From contig NZ_CP041240.1 in NCBI RefSeq assembly GCF_013488225.1, positions 248,001-312,000 of the forward strand: a stretch of 64,000 bases of DNA, given 5' to 3'. Origin of the DNA: Sinorhizobium mexicanum (lineage in GTDB: Bacteria; Pseudomonadota; Alphaproteobacteria; Rhizobiales; Rhizobiaceae). The position numbers were made by a program, and so were the translations under genes. Position 1 is the first letter of the stretch; each line of letters starts with the position of its first letter. Below, piece after piece: positions 28,156 through 38,405 of this stretch. Under the pieces are notes generated by a model. That model ran no database searches, was not told the origin of the DNA, and saw nothing but the letters and a program-made list of their open reading frames with translations.

Positions 28156-28214
28156 CGCCTCGCGGACGAGGCGCGTTCTTGGAAAGGGCGCGCCAGCTTA
28201 AGGCCGGCGCGCCC
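28156..28214 (-). promoter_or_regulatory. Two hairpins between nifH and nifD
   Basis: CGCCTCG/CGAGGCG around a four-base loop (28156-28173), and GGGCGCGCC/GGCGCGCCC around an 11-base loop (28186-28214). There is no U-run, so full termination is unlikely. Such structures between nifH and nifD may protect the nifH mRNA and yield the excess of NifH over NifDK; that is inference from other operons. Confidence 0.55.
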
Positions 28215-28238
28215 CCTGCTGGCGGCGGGGGAGGGCGC

Positions 28239-29234
<996 letters not shown>

Positions 29235-29309
29235 TCAAGGAAAGGTCTTTTGCTTGTTTTTCAGCTATTTAGGCCCAGACACAACGAACAATTCCGCGCA
29301 ACAATCCTG

Positions 29310-29325
29310 TGTCGCGGTTTCGACA
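29310..29325 (-). promoter_or_regulatory. NifA upstream activator site of nifH
   Basis: TGT-N10-ACA (plus strand TGTCGCGGTTTCGACA), 92 bp upstream of the -24 element. Exact match to the NifA consensus. Confidence 0.9.
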
Positions 29326-30063
29326 AAAGCCGACAGAGCTGTCAGCGCAATGGTGAGACCGCCGCATGTTGAGCTTGCCGGAAGACGATAGCTTGGCGCC
29401 GTCCCACAGCAAGATCTACGAGCTTCGAGATGGAAACTGGCGTGGGCTGACCTGAATTGTCGTTGTGACATCAAACGCGTCGCAAAATATTCTGCCGAAG
29501 TTGAGCGGCGGCACATAAGGGAGCTTGCAGTAAGTCATCAAGCGAAGATGAATGGGTCCGCACAGATTGTCGCGTCCACTGAAACATCATACGGAGCAGA
29601 TTGATTGGATTAATCCAATGAACCGCCGCCGCGCGCGTCCGCGATCAACGGCTCAACAACGCGCGCTTGTCCTCCAAGAATCATCCCTTCTCGCCCAAAT
29701 CTATATTAGCCGAAGATAGGGTTTTCTCCACACTCTCTGGGCGCAACGCTGACCTCCAAGATCGGTCCCATCTGAGTTCCGGATTTCCGTACATGGAGGC
29801 AGACTGGCAGTTCACGCGGTACCTGTTCCCGCATCGCCAGTGTTCACGTTCCCATTGTTGTTCAGTCCTCCGAACAACTGGACCGCTTTCGTCGTGATCC
29901 TACGGTTTCGCAGAGCAGGTTCGCGGCGTGGAGTTCACTCGCACCGGCATTCAGGCACCAGGGGCGAAGAGATCAAAAGAACAGTTCACCATACCGCCCG
30001 GCATTTGGTTCATTCCTCCGTTTAGGGCAGCGAACGGCATCGCCCCGTTCTGATTTTTCGTAG
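29326..30063. other. Region upstream of nifH, no gene recognised
   Basis: About 740 bp between the NifA site and the end of the flavin reductase gene. Short frames show nothing familiar. It contains a perfect 16-bp palindrome, ATTGGATTAATCCAAT (29604-29619), a possible binding site for an unknown dimeric regulator. Confidence 0.4.
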
Positions 30064-30612
30064 CTACCCGCCAAGGGCATAGTACTGCCCATCGCGGTAG
30101 ACTAATGAACCACGATTGCCGAAGCGAATACCGACGACGCGGCCCAGAACGATCGCGTGGCTGTGCCTTTCGATGACCTCCTCGACTTCGCAGTCGATGG
30201 CCGCCGCCGCATCCTCGAGGACCGGTGCTCCGCTCACGAGGCGGGTCCAATCTGCGCCGAGGTACCGTTCCGCCCCCTTCAGCCCGCCGCGGCCGGCGAA
30301 CTGGTTGGCAAGTGTTTCGTGGTCGGGTCCCGCCACGTTGACGCAGAAATGGCCGTATCGCTCGACGACAGGCAAAGTTGAGGCTGAACGGTTAAGGGTG
30401 ACGATCATGCGCGGCGGATCGATCGAAAGGGCGGTCGCCGACGTGACCGTCGCTCCACTCCGAGTCTCGCCCTCCCCTGCCGTTATGATGCTCACACCGC
30501 CGCCAAGGGCGCGCAAAGCGCGTTTCAGCCCCTCGGCATCGACGTGATGGTTGGCGAGATCGCCCGTGGCCTCCTTTACGTCGAAGGCGCGCAAGGAAGA
30601 TTGTTCGGACAT
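30064..30612 (-). CDS. Flavin reductase family protein (FMN-binding split barrel)
   Basis: 182 residues. NAD(P)H:flavin reductase-like domain with GGVSIITAGEGETRSGATVTS, RMIVTLNRSAST and HFCVNVAGPDHETLANQFAG, ending GNRGSLVYRDGQYYALG. Such proteins usually supply reduced flavin to two-component monooxygenases. The flavin-dependent monooxygenase at 51297-52400 is about 21 kb away, so a partnership is only a guess. It lies 9 bp downstream of a 63-codon ORF on the same strand. Confidence 0.88.
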   Translation of the reverse strand: MSEQSSLRAFDVKEATGDLANHHVDAEGLKRALRALGGGVSIITAGEGETRSGATVTSATALSIDPPRMIVTLNRSASTLPVVERYGHFCVNVAGPDHETLANQFAGRGGLKGAERYLGADWTRLVSGAPVLEDAAAAIDCEVEEVIERHSHAIVLGRVVGIRFGNRGSLVYRDGQYYALGG

Positions 30613-30621
30613 CTCAGTCCC

Positions 30622-30813
30622 TCAGCCGAAGTCTGCCGTCGTAACGACGCCGCTGTCCGACTTGTAAACGAAGGTGTCTGCACCACCGGTCTCACCGACA
30701 GTATGATTGCTGCTATCGATGTAATAGCGGCCGTCCCACTCTAGGACCTTTTCAACATCCGTAGGCGGCATCGCTTCCTTGCCATCGGGTCCGAGGTACG
30801 TTGAATCTCTCAT
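30622..30813 (-). CDS. Hypothetical small protein upstream of the flavin reductase
   Basis: 63 residues, acidic and hydrophilic, with no membrane segment or signal peptide. A strong GAGGAG lies at the proper distance before the ATG at 30813, and the stop is 9 bp before the flavin reductase start, so the two form an operon. Repeated short motifs with Tyr and Asp (WDGRYYIDSSN, ADTFVYKSDSG) suggest a small beta-rich fold. I recognise no family. Confidence 0.6.
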   Translation of the reverse strand: MRDSTYLGPDGKEAMPPTDVEKVLEWDGRYYIDSSNHTVGETGGADTFVYKSDSGVVTTADFG

Positions 30814-30974
30814 CGAGAGTCTCCTCTTAATTTACCCCGCCCCAAAGCCCCTCTAGCACCGTAAGGCCCTAGCCAAAAATCCATATTTTGCATCGAACCC
30901 ATTGATCCTATGAATAAGAAGGCGGCCGAAACTCTTCGCGAGCCGCTGGTAATGTCCACGGTGCATCGAGAATC

Positions 30975-31187
30975 GGAATGAGGAGAACTGCTGAACCGGC
31001 TGGAGCGAATGCTCAAGAGGCATTTCTTCCAACCATTGAGATTGGGTCTGGTCCAATCGCCATAGACACGCTTGACGCTAGCCCTGCCGTAGCTGGCGAT
31101 TTCAGCGAGCAAGCCGGCAATGATCTTCGGCGAGGCGTTGTCGCCTTCGATCAGGAGCGCGAGCGTCGAAACGGTGTCGTTTGCCAT
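30975..31187 (-). pseudogene. NYN-domain (PIN-like RNase) protein, N-terminal remnant
   Basis: From ATG 31187 it reads TLALLIEGDNASPKIIAGLL then YGRASVKRVYGDWTRPNLNGW, the first half of a NYN domain including the first catalytic Asp (EGDNAS). After KKCLL the frame shifts: the continuation (EHSLQPVQQFSS) is in another frame, and the rest of the ~250-residue protein is gone. It is therefore a broken gene. Confidence 0.75.
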
Positions 31188-31246
31188 AGCAGGTTTTCTC
31201 ACGCGACTGCGAAAGCTGCAACGTCGAGTATGAAGCTCAGCGTCAT

Positions 31247-34200
31247 CTATTCGGCCGCGACGACCTCGAGCCTCGTCGCTCCGACGTCATCGAGATCGTG
31301 GAGCCGGACGCCGGGGCAGACCTTCCGCGCAATGTCTGTGAGGTGCCGGTGATGCGTCAGGTAGATGACCTGTCCATGTCGTGCCATCTCCGCAAATAGC
31401 CTGAAGGCTTCCTCCGCCCGGAAGTCGTCGAACGTTTCCATGATGTCGTCGGCGATGAACGGCACCGATACCCGGTTTTCGACGAATTCATGATATCCAG
31501 CAACACGGAGGGCCAGATACAATTGGAAGCGAGCGCCCTTGGACAGTTCGTCTGCAGCTTTCGAACCACCTGCCGCGGTCACCGCGATAAGGACATCTCC
31601 ATCCTTGCCAGGCTGGGCGGCGACTCCTTGATAGGCGCCGCGGCTTATCGTCCTGAAGGCCGACGATGCCCGAGCCATCATGCCGCTGCGATGACGATCC
31701 CTGTAGAGCCGGAGACCGTGTTCGGCGGCCGCGACGCCTGCGCGTAACTCAATGTATCGGCGGGCGCCGTCCTCTATTTCCAGAAGTGTCGTTCGCCGCT
31801 GCTCCTCGATCTCCGCCACCTTCGAGTCTCCACCGATGGCGTCCAGAGCGTCCTGCGCCCTGGAACGATCTCTGAACACCTCACTGCACCTGAGGTCCTG
31901 GTCCTCCAGAACCGGCGTTAGCCGAGCAAGCTCCTCCTCGAGTTCCGTTTTGTCCGCGGCGCCGATCAATTCCTCGACGCCTGCGATGTCGCTCGCGCCG
32001 CTGCTTTCGACCAGTTCCTGCTCCAGCTCAAAGATCGCTCGCGATAGCTCCCGACGCCTGCCTGAGAGGTCGGTACGGGCCTCGACCTCGTCCAGGGTCT
32101 CCACTCCGAAGAACTCGATCATCTCGCGCGCCCGCGCTTCCAGGAGCTCCTGCTCCAGCCTCAGATCATGCTCTTCCCGCCGGATCGTATCGAGATCGCG
32201 CTCCAGCTTTTCGAGGCGCTCCTGGTTGAGCACCGCTTGTCGGACCTTCTCGACTATCGTCTGGGCGAGCTCGCTCGGTGAACCGTCCGCAGGGATGGAG
32301 AGCCTGTTGCAGAGTTCGAGCACCCTCGCCTCGAACTGCGCCTTGTCCTTCTCCATCTTCTGGATGCGGTCGATCAGTCCGTCCTTCGCCTCCATGGCTG
32401 ATGCAAGCTTCTCGAGCGTCGACAGGATCTCCGTGACCGATCCGACGCCGGGAAGGTAATCCAGTTCTCCAAGCCAGCATCCTTCGCAGGTGGTCTTCCA
32501 GTGCTGCGCCCATTCTGCCGCTGCGCGCTCCGCGATGTCGAGCGCCTCCCGGCGCTCCAGGACTTCCTTCCTGAGACGCTCCATCTGCATCGCACGGGCC
32601 CGAGCGCGGTTGAACGCTGCCAATGCTTCGTCCGCCGCGGATGCCAGCCCTGCCAGATCGGCATCCGTATGGAAGCGCACCGCGACACCCTTCAACGCCT
32701 CTGTCAACGAACGCTTCGCTTGAGTTACGCGATCCCGGACGTCAGCCACATCATGCTCGACGGCAATCAGATCGTCGCGTGCCTTGAGGGCCGCATCTTT
32801 CTTGCGGAGCCATTCTTCCAGTTCCTGTGGATCCGGCGCGAGCCGAAGGTCGGGAGATAGGTCCCTCACCTTTTCCGCGACCTCCGATCGGACTTTTTCG
32901 AGTTCCGCCTCCGCCCGCCCATGGGAGTCAAGAGCCGTTTGGATATCCGATCCCACTGTCGCGCGGCGCAGCAGAAGCTGGTTCAGCTTGCCCAGCTCCG
33001 CAAAATGCAGCAGACGTTGGGAGAGCACACGATCGTCGGCCCGCATCGCCGCCTCGAACAGGTCCGCCGAGGCGGCGTCCATCGACTGAAGATGTTCAGT
33101 CCACGCCCTGTCACGGGAGATGCGACTTGCCGTCGCGGTAGCCTCGTCGATCTCGCCGGCCTGCCTGCGCAGCGCCTCAATCTCGGCGTCCAACCGCCGT
33201 GCCTCGGGTTCGAGCCGCTCAAGGTCCGTACGCGCGGACCGCAAGTCCTCTTCGTAGCCCTTGAACAGCTTCTTCCAGTTTTCGAGTGTCGCGGCCGAAG
33301 GGCACGCCATCGTGCCGAGTTCGGCAACGGCGCCGTGCCAAGGAAGAAGACGGGTCATCGCTTCAGATAGCGCGCCGGACGCGGCGTCGCGCCGCCGTGA
33401 AAGCGACCGAAACACGAGCTCCTCTTCCGACCGGGGCTGCGCCTTCAAGGTCGCGGCAAGCAGTTCGAACGCCTTGGTCCTTTCCGCCGACTGGATCGCA
33501 TCCACCTCTTCAAACCCGACGCCTTCCTCTGCCAGGGCGCGCTCCGCCTTCGCGAGTTCGTCCGCGGCCCCGGCCGTCCGAGCGTCCACGCCGGACTTCG
33601 AGCCGATCAGCGCCCTCAGTGTTCCGACGGTCGCGGCGTCGAGAACAAGCCGGCTCGGCGACGCCTCGCCCGGTCGTCCTAGAAGAAGGAGACTGCCTTC
33701 GATCGAAAGCTCGGCCGCGCGCGTCGAAAGCTTCGGTATGTCCTTCTCGGCCGTGAGATATCTGGCCTTGAGTTCTGAAAATTCGTCCATGCCGGCGGCA
33801 AGCTTGAGAGCGACGGGATCGGCTTCGAGGGCCGCCGTCTCCTCTTCCAGCAAAGCCGACGAACGGGAAAGGTCGTCCAGCTTGATGCGGTATTCGATCT
33901 CCTTGCTCTTTAGCTGAGGCAGTTCCTGCCGCCAGGATTCCGGCGGCTCCGGGACCACCTCGAGGTTGGCAAGCTTCAGCCGCAGCCCCGACAGCCGCCC
34001 CATAGGCGGGATGGTCTGCAGGATGCGCCTGATTTCGTCGATCCGTTTCTGGGTTTGCGCCCTTTCCGCGATGGCGCTGTCGTACAGCCGGCTCAACCGG
34101 TCACGCTCGGCAACAAGACGCTGGAAGTCGCTCGCCTGCAGATCGATTGCCTCGCGCTGCTGCTTGAGATCCTGCAACCTTGCCTTCAGTTCGCCCAGGG

Positions 34201-34747
34201 CGCCGCTGCGCGCACGGTACCTGTAGAAGGCGTCGCTTTCGCCGCGAATCGCGAGGAGCTGGCGACTAAGGTCCGACAGACCTGCGCTTGCGGAGAAAAG
34301 TAGCTCGCCAAGATCGCCTTTGCTTGCAAGGATACTTTCGCCCCCTTCCTCAAGCGTCTCGTCGTCAAGCGAGAACATCGTTGTGAAGGCGTTCCGGTCG
34401 ATGCCACCAAGATCGGCCCTTATCACAGCGTCGGACAGAATCTGTTCCACGTCGTTCAGCAGGCTGTTCTGCGGACGCTTGATTCGGACGAATTCTCGAT
34501 CCTGCTCGGCGACACGGATGTTCGCGCCTATCCGCATTGACGGGTAGGGATGCAGGAAGCCGTATCTGCTCGTGGTGCCGATGCCGAAGATCAGGTCCAG
34601 GATGGCGTCGGATGTCGTCGACTTTCCCGCTTCGTTCGGCCCGTAGATGATATGAAGATCGGGCGAGCCGACGGGGGGAGGTCCGAAATCGATCACGCCG
34701 TCCGTGAACTTGCCATAACGCGTCAGGTCAAGGCGGTTGATGCGCAT
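31247..34747 (-). CDS. SMC/Rad50-like AAA ATPase (YhaN/SbcC type)
   Basis: 1166 residues. The N-terminal ATPase half begins INRLDLTRYGKFTDGVIDFG with the P-loop GPNEAGKST at residues 36-44. Long Glu/Arg/Leu-rich coiled coils occupy roughly residues 170-980. The C-terminal half has the signature region LSKGARFQLYLALRV, Walker B FIADDIMETFDD and the H-loop VIYLTHH. The start is the ATG at 34747, which overlaps the nuclease stop by one base (TGATG); the longer frame upstream is an artefact inside the nuclease gene. With its partner it should form an Mre11-Rad50-like complex that processes DNA ends. A role in repair or phage defence cannot be decided from sequence. Confidence 0.92.
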   Translation of the reverse strand: MRINRLDLTRYGKFTDGVIDFGPPPVGSPDLHIIYGPNEAGKSTTSDAILDLIFGIGTTSRYGFLHPYPSMRIGANIRVAEQDREFVRIKRPQNSLLNDVEQILSDAVIRADLGGIDRNAFTTMFSLDDETLEEGGESILASKGDLGELLFSASAGLSDLSRQLLAIRGESDAFYRYRARSGALGELKARLQDLKQQREAIDLQASDFQRLVAERDRLSRLYDSAIAERAQTQKRIDEIRRILQTIPPMGRLSGLRLKLANLEVVPEPPESWRQELPQLKSKEIEYRIKLDDLSRSSALLEEETAALEADPVALKLAAGMDEFSELKARYLTAEKDIPKLSTRAAELSIEGSLLLLGRPGEASPSRLVLDAATVGTLRALIGSKSGVDARTAGAADELAKAERALAEEGVGFEEVDAIQSAERTKAFELLAATLKAQPRSEEELVFRSLSRRRDAASGALSEAMTRLLPWHGAVAELGTMACPSAATLENWKKLFKGYEEDLRSARTDLERLEPEARRLDAEIEALRRQAGEIDEATATASRISRDRAWTEHLQSMDAASADLFEAAMRADDRVLSQRLLHFAELGKLNQLLLRRATVGSDIQTALDSHGRAEAELEKVRSEVAEKVRDLSPDLRLAPDPQELEEWLRKKDAALKARDDLIAVEHDVADVRDRVTQAKRSLTEALKGVAVRFHTDADLAGLASAADEALAAFNRARARAMQMERLRKEVLERREALDIAERAAAEWAQHWKTTCEGCWLGELDYLPGVGSVTEILSTLEKLASAMEAKDGLIDRIQKMEKDKAQFEARVLELCNRLSIPADGSPSELAQTIVEKVRQAVLNQERLEKLERDLDTIRREEHDLRLEQELLEARAREMIEFFGVETLDEVEARTDLSGRRRELSRAIFELEQELVESSGASDIAGVEELIGAADKTELEEELARLTPVLEDQDLRCSEVFRDRSRAQDALDAIGGDSKVAEIEEQRRTTLLEIEDGARRYIELRAGVAAAEHGLRLYRDRHRSGMMARASSAFRTISRGAYQGVAAQPGKDGDVLIAVTAAGGSKAADELSKGARFQLYLALRVAGYHEFVENRVSVPFIADDIMETFDDFRAEEAFRLFAEMARHGQVIYLTHHRHLTDIARKVCPGVRLHDLDDVGATRLEVVAAE

Positions 34748-36012
34748 CAGTCGACCTTCTCCCGGCGAAGACGTGCCATGACTTCGGCGGACCCGTCCCT
34801 GGCAATTTCGGCGAGAATCTCCTCGAACAATACCTCGTCGGAGCCGAACATCTCGCGAAGCTCGGCAGGAAGCTGCGCACGCAGTTCCTCGGCGATTGCT
34901 CTGAGCTCCTGGCGATAGCCTTCCGACCGAGTGACTTCGTCTTCCATGATAGTGGCCAGCTCGCCTGCCGCTCCCGACCGACTGTTGACGCTGCCAGGAG
35001 GCAGACAGACGGTTTGCACCTTGTCGATCCAGACGTTTCCGATGAGCGTCCCGCGGGTCTCCAGCTCGGTGCGGACAAGGTCGAGATCGCGACGCAGCCG
35101 CCAAGCCAGGTCGGTGGATCCGGTTATCTGGACGCGCGCCACCAGGTGTTCAGCCGAAACAGAAGCACGGAGCTGGTGGAGACCGGACGAGACTTCGCCG
35201 ATCATGCTCGTCCAGTCGGCTGCCGCCGACACGTCAACGGCAAGGCGCTCGAATTGCGCTACCGCCGTCGGCCGCTCCTCGACCACGATCGACCGGTCGT
35301 CCCCGATCGTGACCAGCGAGACCGACTTAGGCCCGTCTTCATTGACGTCCCTCCCCTGAGGCATGCCAGGCATAACGATGACCGAGGCGGCGTCTTCGAC
35401 CACCGAACGCTTGTGAATATGACCCAGCGCCCAGTAACGGAAGCCGCTCTGCTGCAGGTCCGCGACACTGCACGGAGCATAAAGGTCATGCCTCTCGGAT
35501 CCGCCGAGGCTCGTATGCATGATGCCGATGTTGATCGCGTCCGGGATAGGAAGCGCGTAGTGGCGAAGGAGGCTTTGCGGGGCGTGCGGCTTGGCGAAGC
35601 TGAGGCCATGGATTGCAATGGGAGAGTGGCCAGCGCCGCGGTCGATCACCACCGCTTCGGCGCTCGGGCCGAACACCTTCACCGTCTCCGGCATCACAAG
35701 CTCCGTCGTGATTTTCGACAGTGCGTCGTGATTGCCTCGGATGATGAACGTTCGAATCCCCGCCTCATGAAGACGCCGGAGCTGCTCGGCGATAAAGCGA
35801 GCCGTCTTCATCGACGTCTGATCGCCATCATAGAGATCGCCGGCGACAACAAGCGCGTCCACCTGCTCTTCGAGGCAAAGATCGACGACGCGGATAAACG
35901 CTCGCCTCGTTGCCAAGCCGATGAGATGGGAGAGTTCCGGATTGCGCAGCGCTAGCGTCTTCAGAGGCGAATCAAGATGAATGTCAGCGGTATGCAGGAA
36001 GCGATAGGCCAA
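34747..36012 (-). CDS. DNA exonuclease, SbcD/Mre11-like (YhaO type)
   Basis: 421 residues, calcineurin-like metallophosphoesterase. All metal motifs are visible: LHTADIHLDSPL (D9, H11), VVAGDLYDGD, IIRGNHDAL, INIGIMHTSLGG and YWALGHIHKRSV. The C-terminal ~170 residues form the capping domain and end in a helical, charged segment. It is translationally coupled to the SMC-like ATPase and forms a two-gene operon with it. No restriction or signalling gene is adjacent, so nothing marks it specifically as a defence island. Confidence 0.93.
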   Translation of the reverse strand: MAYRFLHTADIHLDSPLKTLALRNPELSHLIGLATRRAFIRVVDLCLEEQVDALVVAGDLYDGDQTSMKTARFIAEQLRRLHEAGIRTFIIRGNHDALSKITTELVMPETVKVFGPSAEAVVIDRGAGHSPIAIHGLSFAKPHAPQSLLRHYALPIPDAINIGIMHTSLGGSERHDLYAPCSVADLQQSGFRYWALGHIHKRSVVEDAASVIVMPGMPQGRDVNEDGPKSVSLVTIGDDRSIVVEERPTAVAQFERLAVDVSAAADWTSMIGEVSSGLHQLRASVSAEHLVARVQITGSTDLAWRLRRDLDLVRTELETRGTLIGNVWIDKVQTVCLPPGSVNSRSGAAGELATIMEDEVTRSEGYRQELRAIAEELRAQLPAELREMFGSDEVLFEEILAEIARDGSAEVMARLRREKVD

Positions 36013-36443
36013 TTGGATACCTCAAGCAGTGACTTGCCTTCATATGCCACCGATTGAGTCGAGGCGATAAACGCTTCGCATTTCGTGCTGTTCTCCACAC
36101 GTTTATCCAGTCAGTGACTGTATCGCTGAGGGTCTCTTCGATTTTCGGCACACCTCATCCAAGGTGAGGCTGGTGATTTGTCGCCCCTGTTTCAACGAGC
36201 TCCTGGCCCTCTGCCAATAGATTCCACCGCCCGCCTAAGCGATCAAGAAGCACGCAGTCGTTGACGCGAACATTTCCCCGGAAACTCCCGGATCGGTAAA
36301 TTCTAAGGCCTTGCAGCGTTGGAATCCCGATCCAACTTCGTCGTATGCCGAATGCCGAGGCGAAACGGCAGCGAATAACTGGTGGTGAAACCGGCCATCA
36401 TGAAAGCGCACCGGCCTTCTCGACAGCGAGCATGTCTGTTCCG
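36013..36443. other. Intergenic, no gene recognised
   Basis: About 430 bp between the nuclease start and the end of the chimeric cytochrome gene. Small frames on both strands show no known motif. It would hold the promoter of the ATPase-nuclease pair; no sigma54 signature is present. Confidence 0.35.
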
Positions 36444-37985
36444 TCACAAGGCAAGCAGGTAGGCAACCAGCGCATCCTTTTCTCTCTGCGTAAGCTTTGT
36501 TCCCAGAACCAGATTGAAGAACTCGACCGTGTCGGCGAGTGTCAACAGCCGCCCATCGTGCAAATAGGGCGGCGAGTCCTTGATACCGCGCAGTGTGAAG
36601 GTCTTGATCGGACCGTCCGGTAACATCACGAGATCGTTGGCGCTCTGGCCTGTTCTATAGAAGCGCTCGAGCTTGAGGTCGTGCATGTTGTTGTCCACGA
36701 AGGCAGTCTCCGGGACGTGGCAAACGGCGCAGCCACCCTTGCCCATGAACACCTGTTCGCCCTCCAGTTCCTGTTCGCTCGCCCCGCTTGGATCGAGGCG
36801 TCCGAACACGTCGAGCTTGGGCGCGGGCGGGAAGTCGATCATGTTCTGCATCTGCGCCATCATTGAAACCTGGCTTGCACGATCGAGTAGGTTCACGCCC
36901 TTTCTAGCGGCGCTCACATGGTCGCCGTTGAAGTAGGCGGTGCGCTGCTCGAACTCAGTAAAGTCTTCGATCGACCGCAGCGACCGTTTCGAACCATGAA
37001 TCTGCTGATTGAACAGCCCGCGCAGGCTGGTCGTGTCGAGACGGAACCGCTGCGTCTGTGGCCGGACGTCGGGGGTCAGGTGGAAGGCGGCATTGGTATG
37101 GAAGTTCGAATGGCAGTCCAGGCAGGCGACGCCCAGGCTCTCCTCGGCAGCTTTGCGGTCCTCGGTTTCGTTGAACTCTTCTTGCGGAAACGGAGTTAGC
37201 AGAAGTCGAAGCCCTTCCATCTGCACCGGCGTGATGATGCCGCTCATGATCTCATTGAAGTTCCGGATCGTCAGAAGCTCGCCGCGCGAAACGTCACCGA
37301 GTTCCGGATGCGAGGTTAGAAAGATTGGCGGCGGAAACTCCGGCGTCAGGTGATCGGGGAGGTCGAAGTCGACATCGAAACGCCTAAGATCCCTGCCTTC
37401 CTGGCGGCCTATTTCATTAATCTGCACCTCCGGAAAGACCTGACCGCCAGTTGCGTGCTTTACATGCGGCAGCGGCATAAAGCCTGCCGGCAGTAGTCCC
37501 TGCTCTCTGATCTCGTCAGGGCTCTTCTCGGCCAAAGCGCCCCAGGTCACGCCCTTCGGAAGTTTGACGCGAACGCCGGCTTGAACCGCCTTCCGACGAC
37601 CGGACATCATCAAACCTTGCATGGGGCGGTCAGAAAGGTCATATCGCCCCTCAAGCAGGCGCCTCTGACGCTCCATGACGCGCGGCTTCGCACGTTCGTC
37701 GAATTCCTTCACTTCGGAAAAGGGACGGTTCGGAAAGGTTAGATAGATCAGATCAGCGGGCAGCGGATCAGACACGGTCGGAAAAGCGTGCGCGGAGACT
37801 GCGAATGCGATCGCCACACCGATCAGGATAAGCGACCTAAGCCGGGGCGTGTGGGCCTTTAGGTCGCAGCCCGCGATCATAATCTTCTGACCGAGATCGG
37901 CAAGAGTATAGGGCGTCTTTACCAAGGCGGTGAATGTTCGGATGCCTCTCTTCCAATAGAATGCGATCTGACGCAGACCTGACAT
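36444..37985 (-). CDS. NifH-fragment fused to a di-haem cytochrome c peroxidase/MauG-like protein
   Basis: 513 residues in one frame. Residues 1-48 are a decayed NifH start (SGLRQIAFYWKRGI... LADLGQKIMIAGCDLKA) in which the P-loop is destroyed. Residues 49-67 are a hydrophobic signal-peptide-like segment ending in AHA, followed by a periplasmic-type protein with two haem motifs, CLDCH (288-292) and CAVCH (419-423), as in bacterial cytochrome c peroxidases and MauG. The end ...FTLRGIKDSPPYLHDGR is also typical. No ATG lies at the signal-peptide start, so translation from the nifH start or from an internal GTG is likely. It is placed under a nifH-type sigma54 promoter (38065-38080). Confidence 0.85.
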   Translation of the reverse strand: MSGLRQIAFYWKRGIRTFTALVKTPYTLADLGQKIMIAGCDLKAHTPRLRSLILIGVAIAFAVSAHAFPTVSDPLPADLIYLTFPNRPFSEVKEFDERAKPRVMERQRRLLEGRYDLSDRPMQGLMMSGRRKAVQAGVRVKLPKGVTWGALAEKSPDEIREQGLLPAGFMPLPHVKHATGGQVFPEVQINEIGRQEGRDLRRFDVDFDLPDHLTPEFPPPIFLTSHPELGDVSRGELLTIRNFNEIMSGIITPVQMEGLRLLLTPFPQEEFNETEDRKAAEESLGVACLDCHSNFHTNAAFHLTPDVRPQTQRFRLDTTSLRGLFNQQIHGSKRSLRSIEDFTEFEQRTAYFNGDHVSAARKGVNLLDRASQVSMMAQMQNMIDFPPAPKLDVFGRLDPSGASEQELEGEQVFMGKGGCAVCHVPETAFVDNNMHDLKLERFYRTGQSANDLVMLPDGPIKTFTLRGIKDSPPYLHDGRLLTLADTVEFFNLVLGTKLTQREKDALVAYLLAL

Positions 37986-38064
37986 GTTGCTTTCGCCTTC
38001 GTTCTCCGATCGCGTTTTCACCACGATGCAGGACGGCAGCTTCTGCCGCCGCTGATGCGTGACG

Positions 38065-38080
38065 TTCAAAATTTGTGCCA
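38065..38080 (-). promoter_or_regulatory. Third nifH-type sigma54 promoter
   Basis: Minus strand TGGCAC-AAATT-TTGAA, 80 bp before the nifH-derived start of the chimeric cytochrome gene. The leader between promoter and start is a diverged copy of the nifH leader. Confidence 0.8.
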
Positions 38081-38157
38081 AGCAGGAAAGTGGTTAGAGA
38101 TTATTGTTCTGCACTTAGTCAGCGCTTGATAGCTGGACGCTGGGCGAACATCGGCGT

Positions 38158-38173
38158 GTCACGTACCCCGCAA
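38158..38173 (-). promoter_or_regulatory. Degenerate NifA site of the cytochrome chimera
   Basis: TGT-CACGTACCCC-GCA, one mismatch from TGT-N10-ACA and at the same place relative to the promoter as in the two other copies. NifA binding may be weaker. Confidence 0.45.
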
Positions 38174-38405
38174 ACCGGACTGTCATTCGAGGGTTGCAGT
38201 CTGCATTGCTTTTGTAGCCAGTGCCGAAACGGATGGCACGACGCACCTACCCCTGCCTGCCGAGTTGCTTGCTCTGGATATTCATCCCGCGCACGACAGA
38301 CGCAATTGTTGCACCGTGGTGCCTGACAGTTCCCCAATACCATCCCTAACCCCGAGCGAGCTCTCACAGCAGCGACTTTGGTTCTTCGGGGCAGCGTGGC
38401 GGCGG

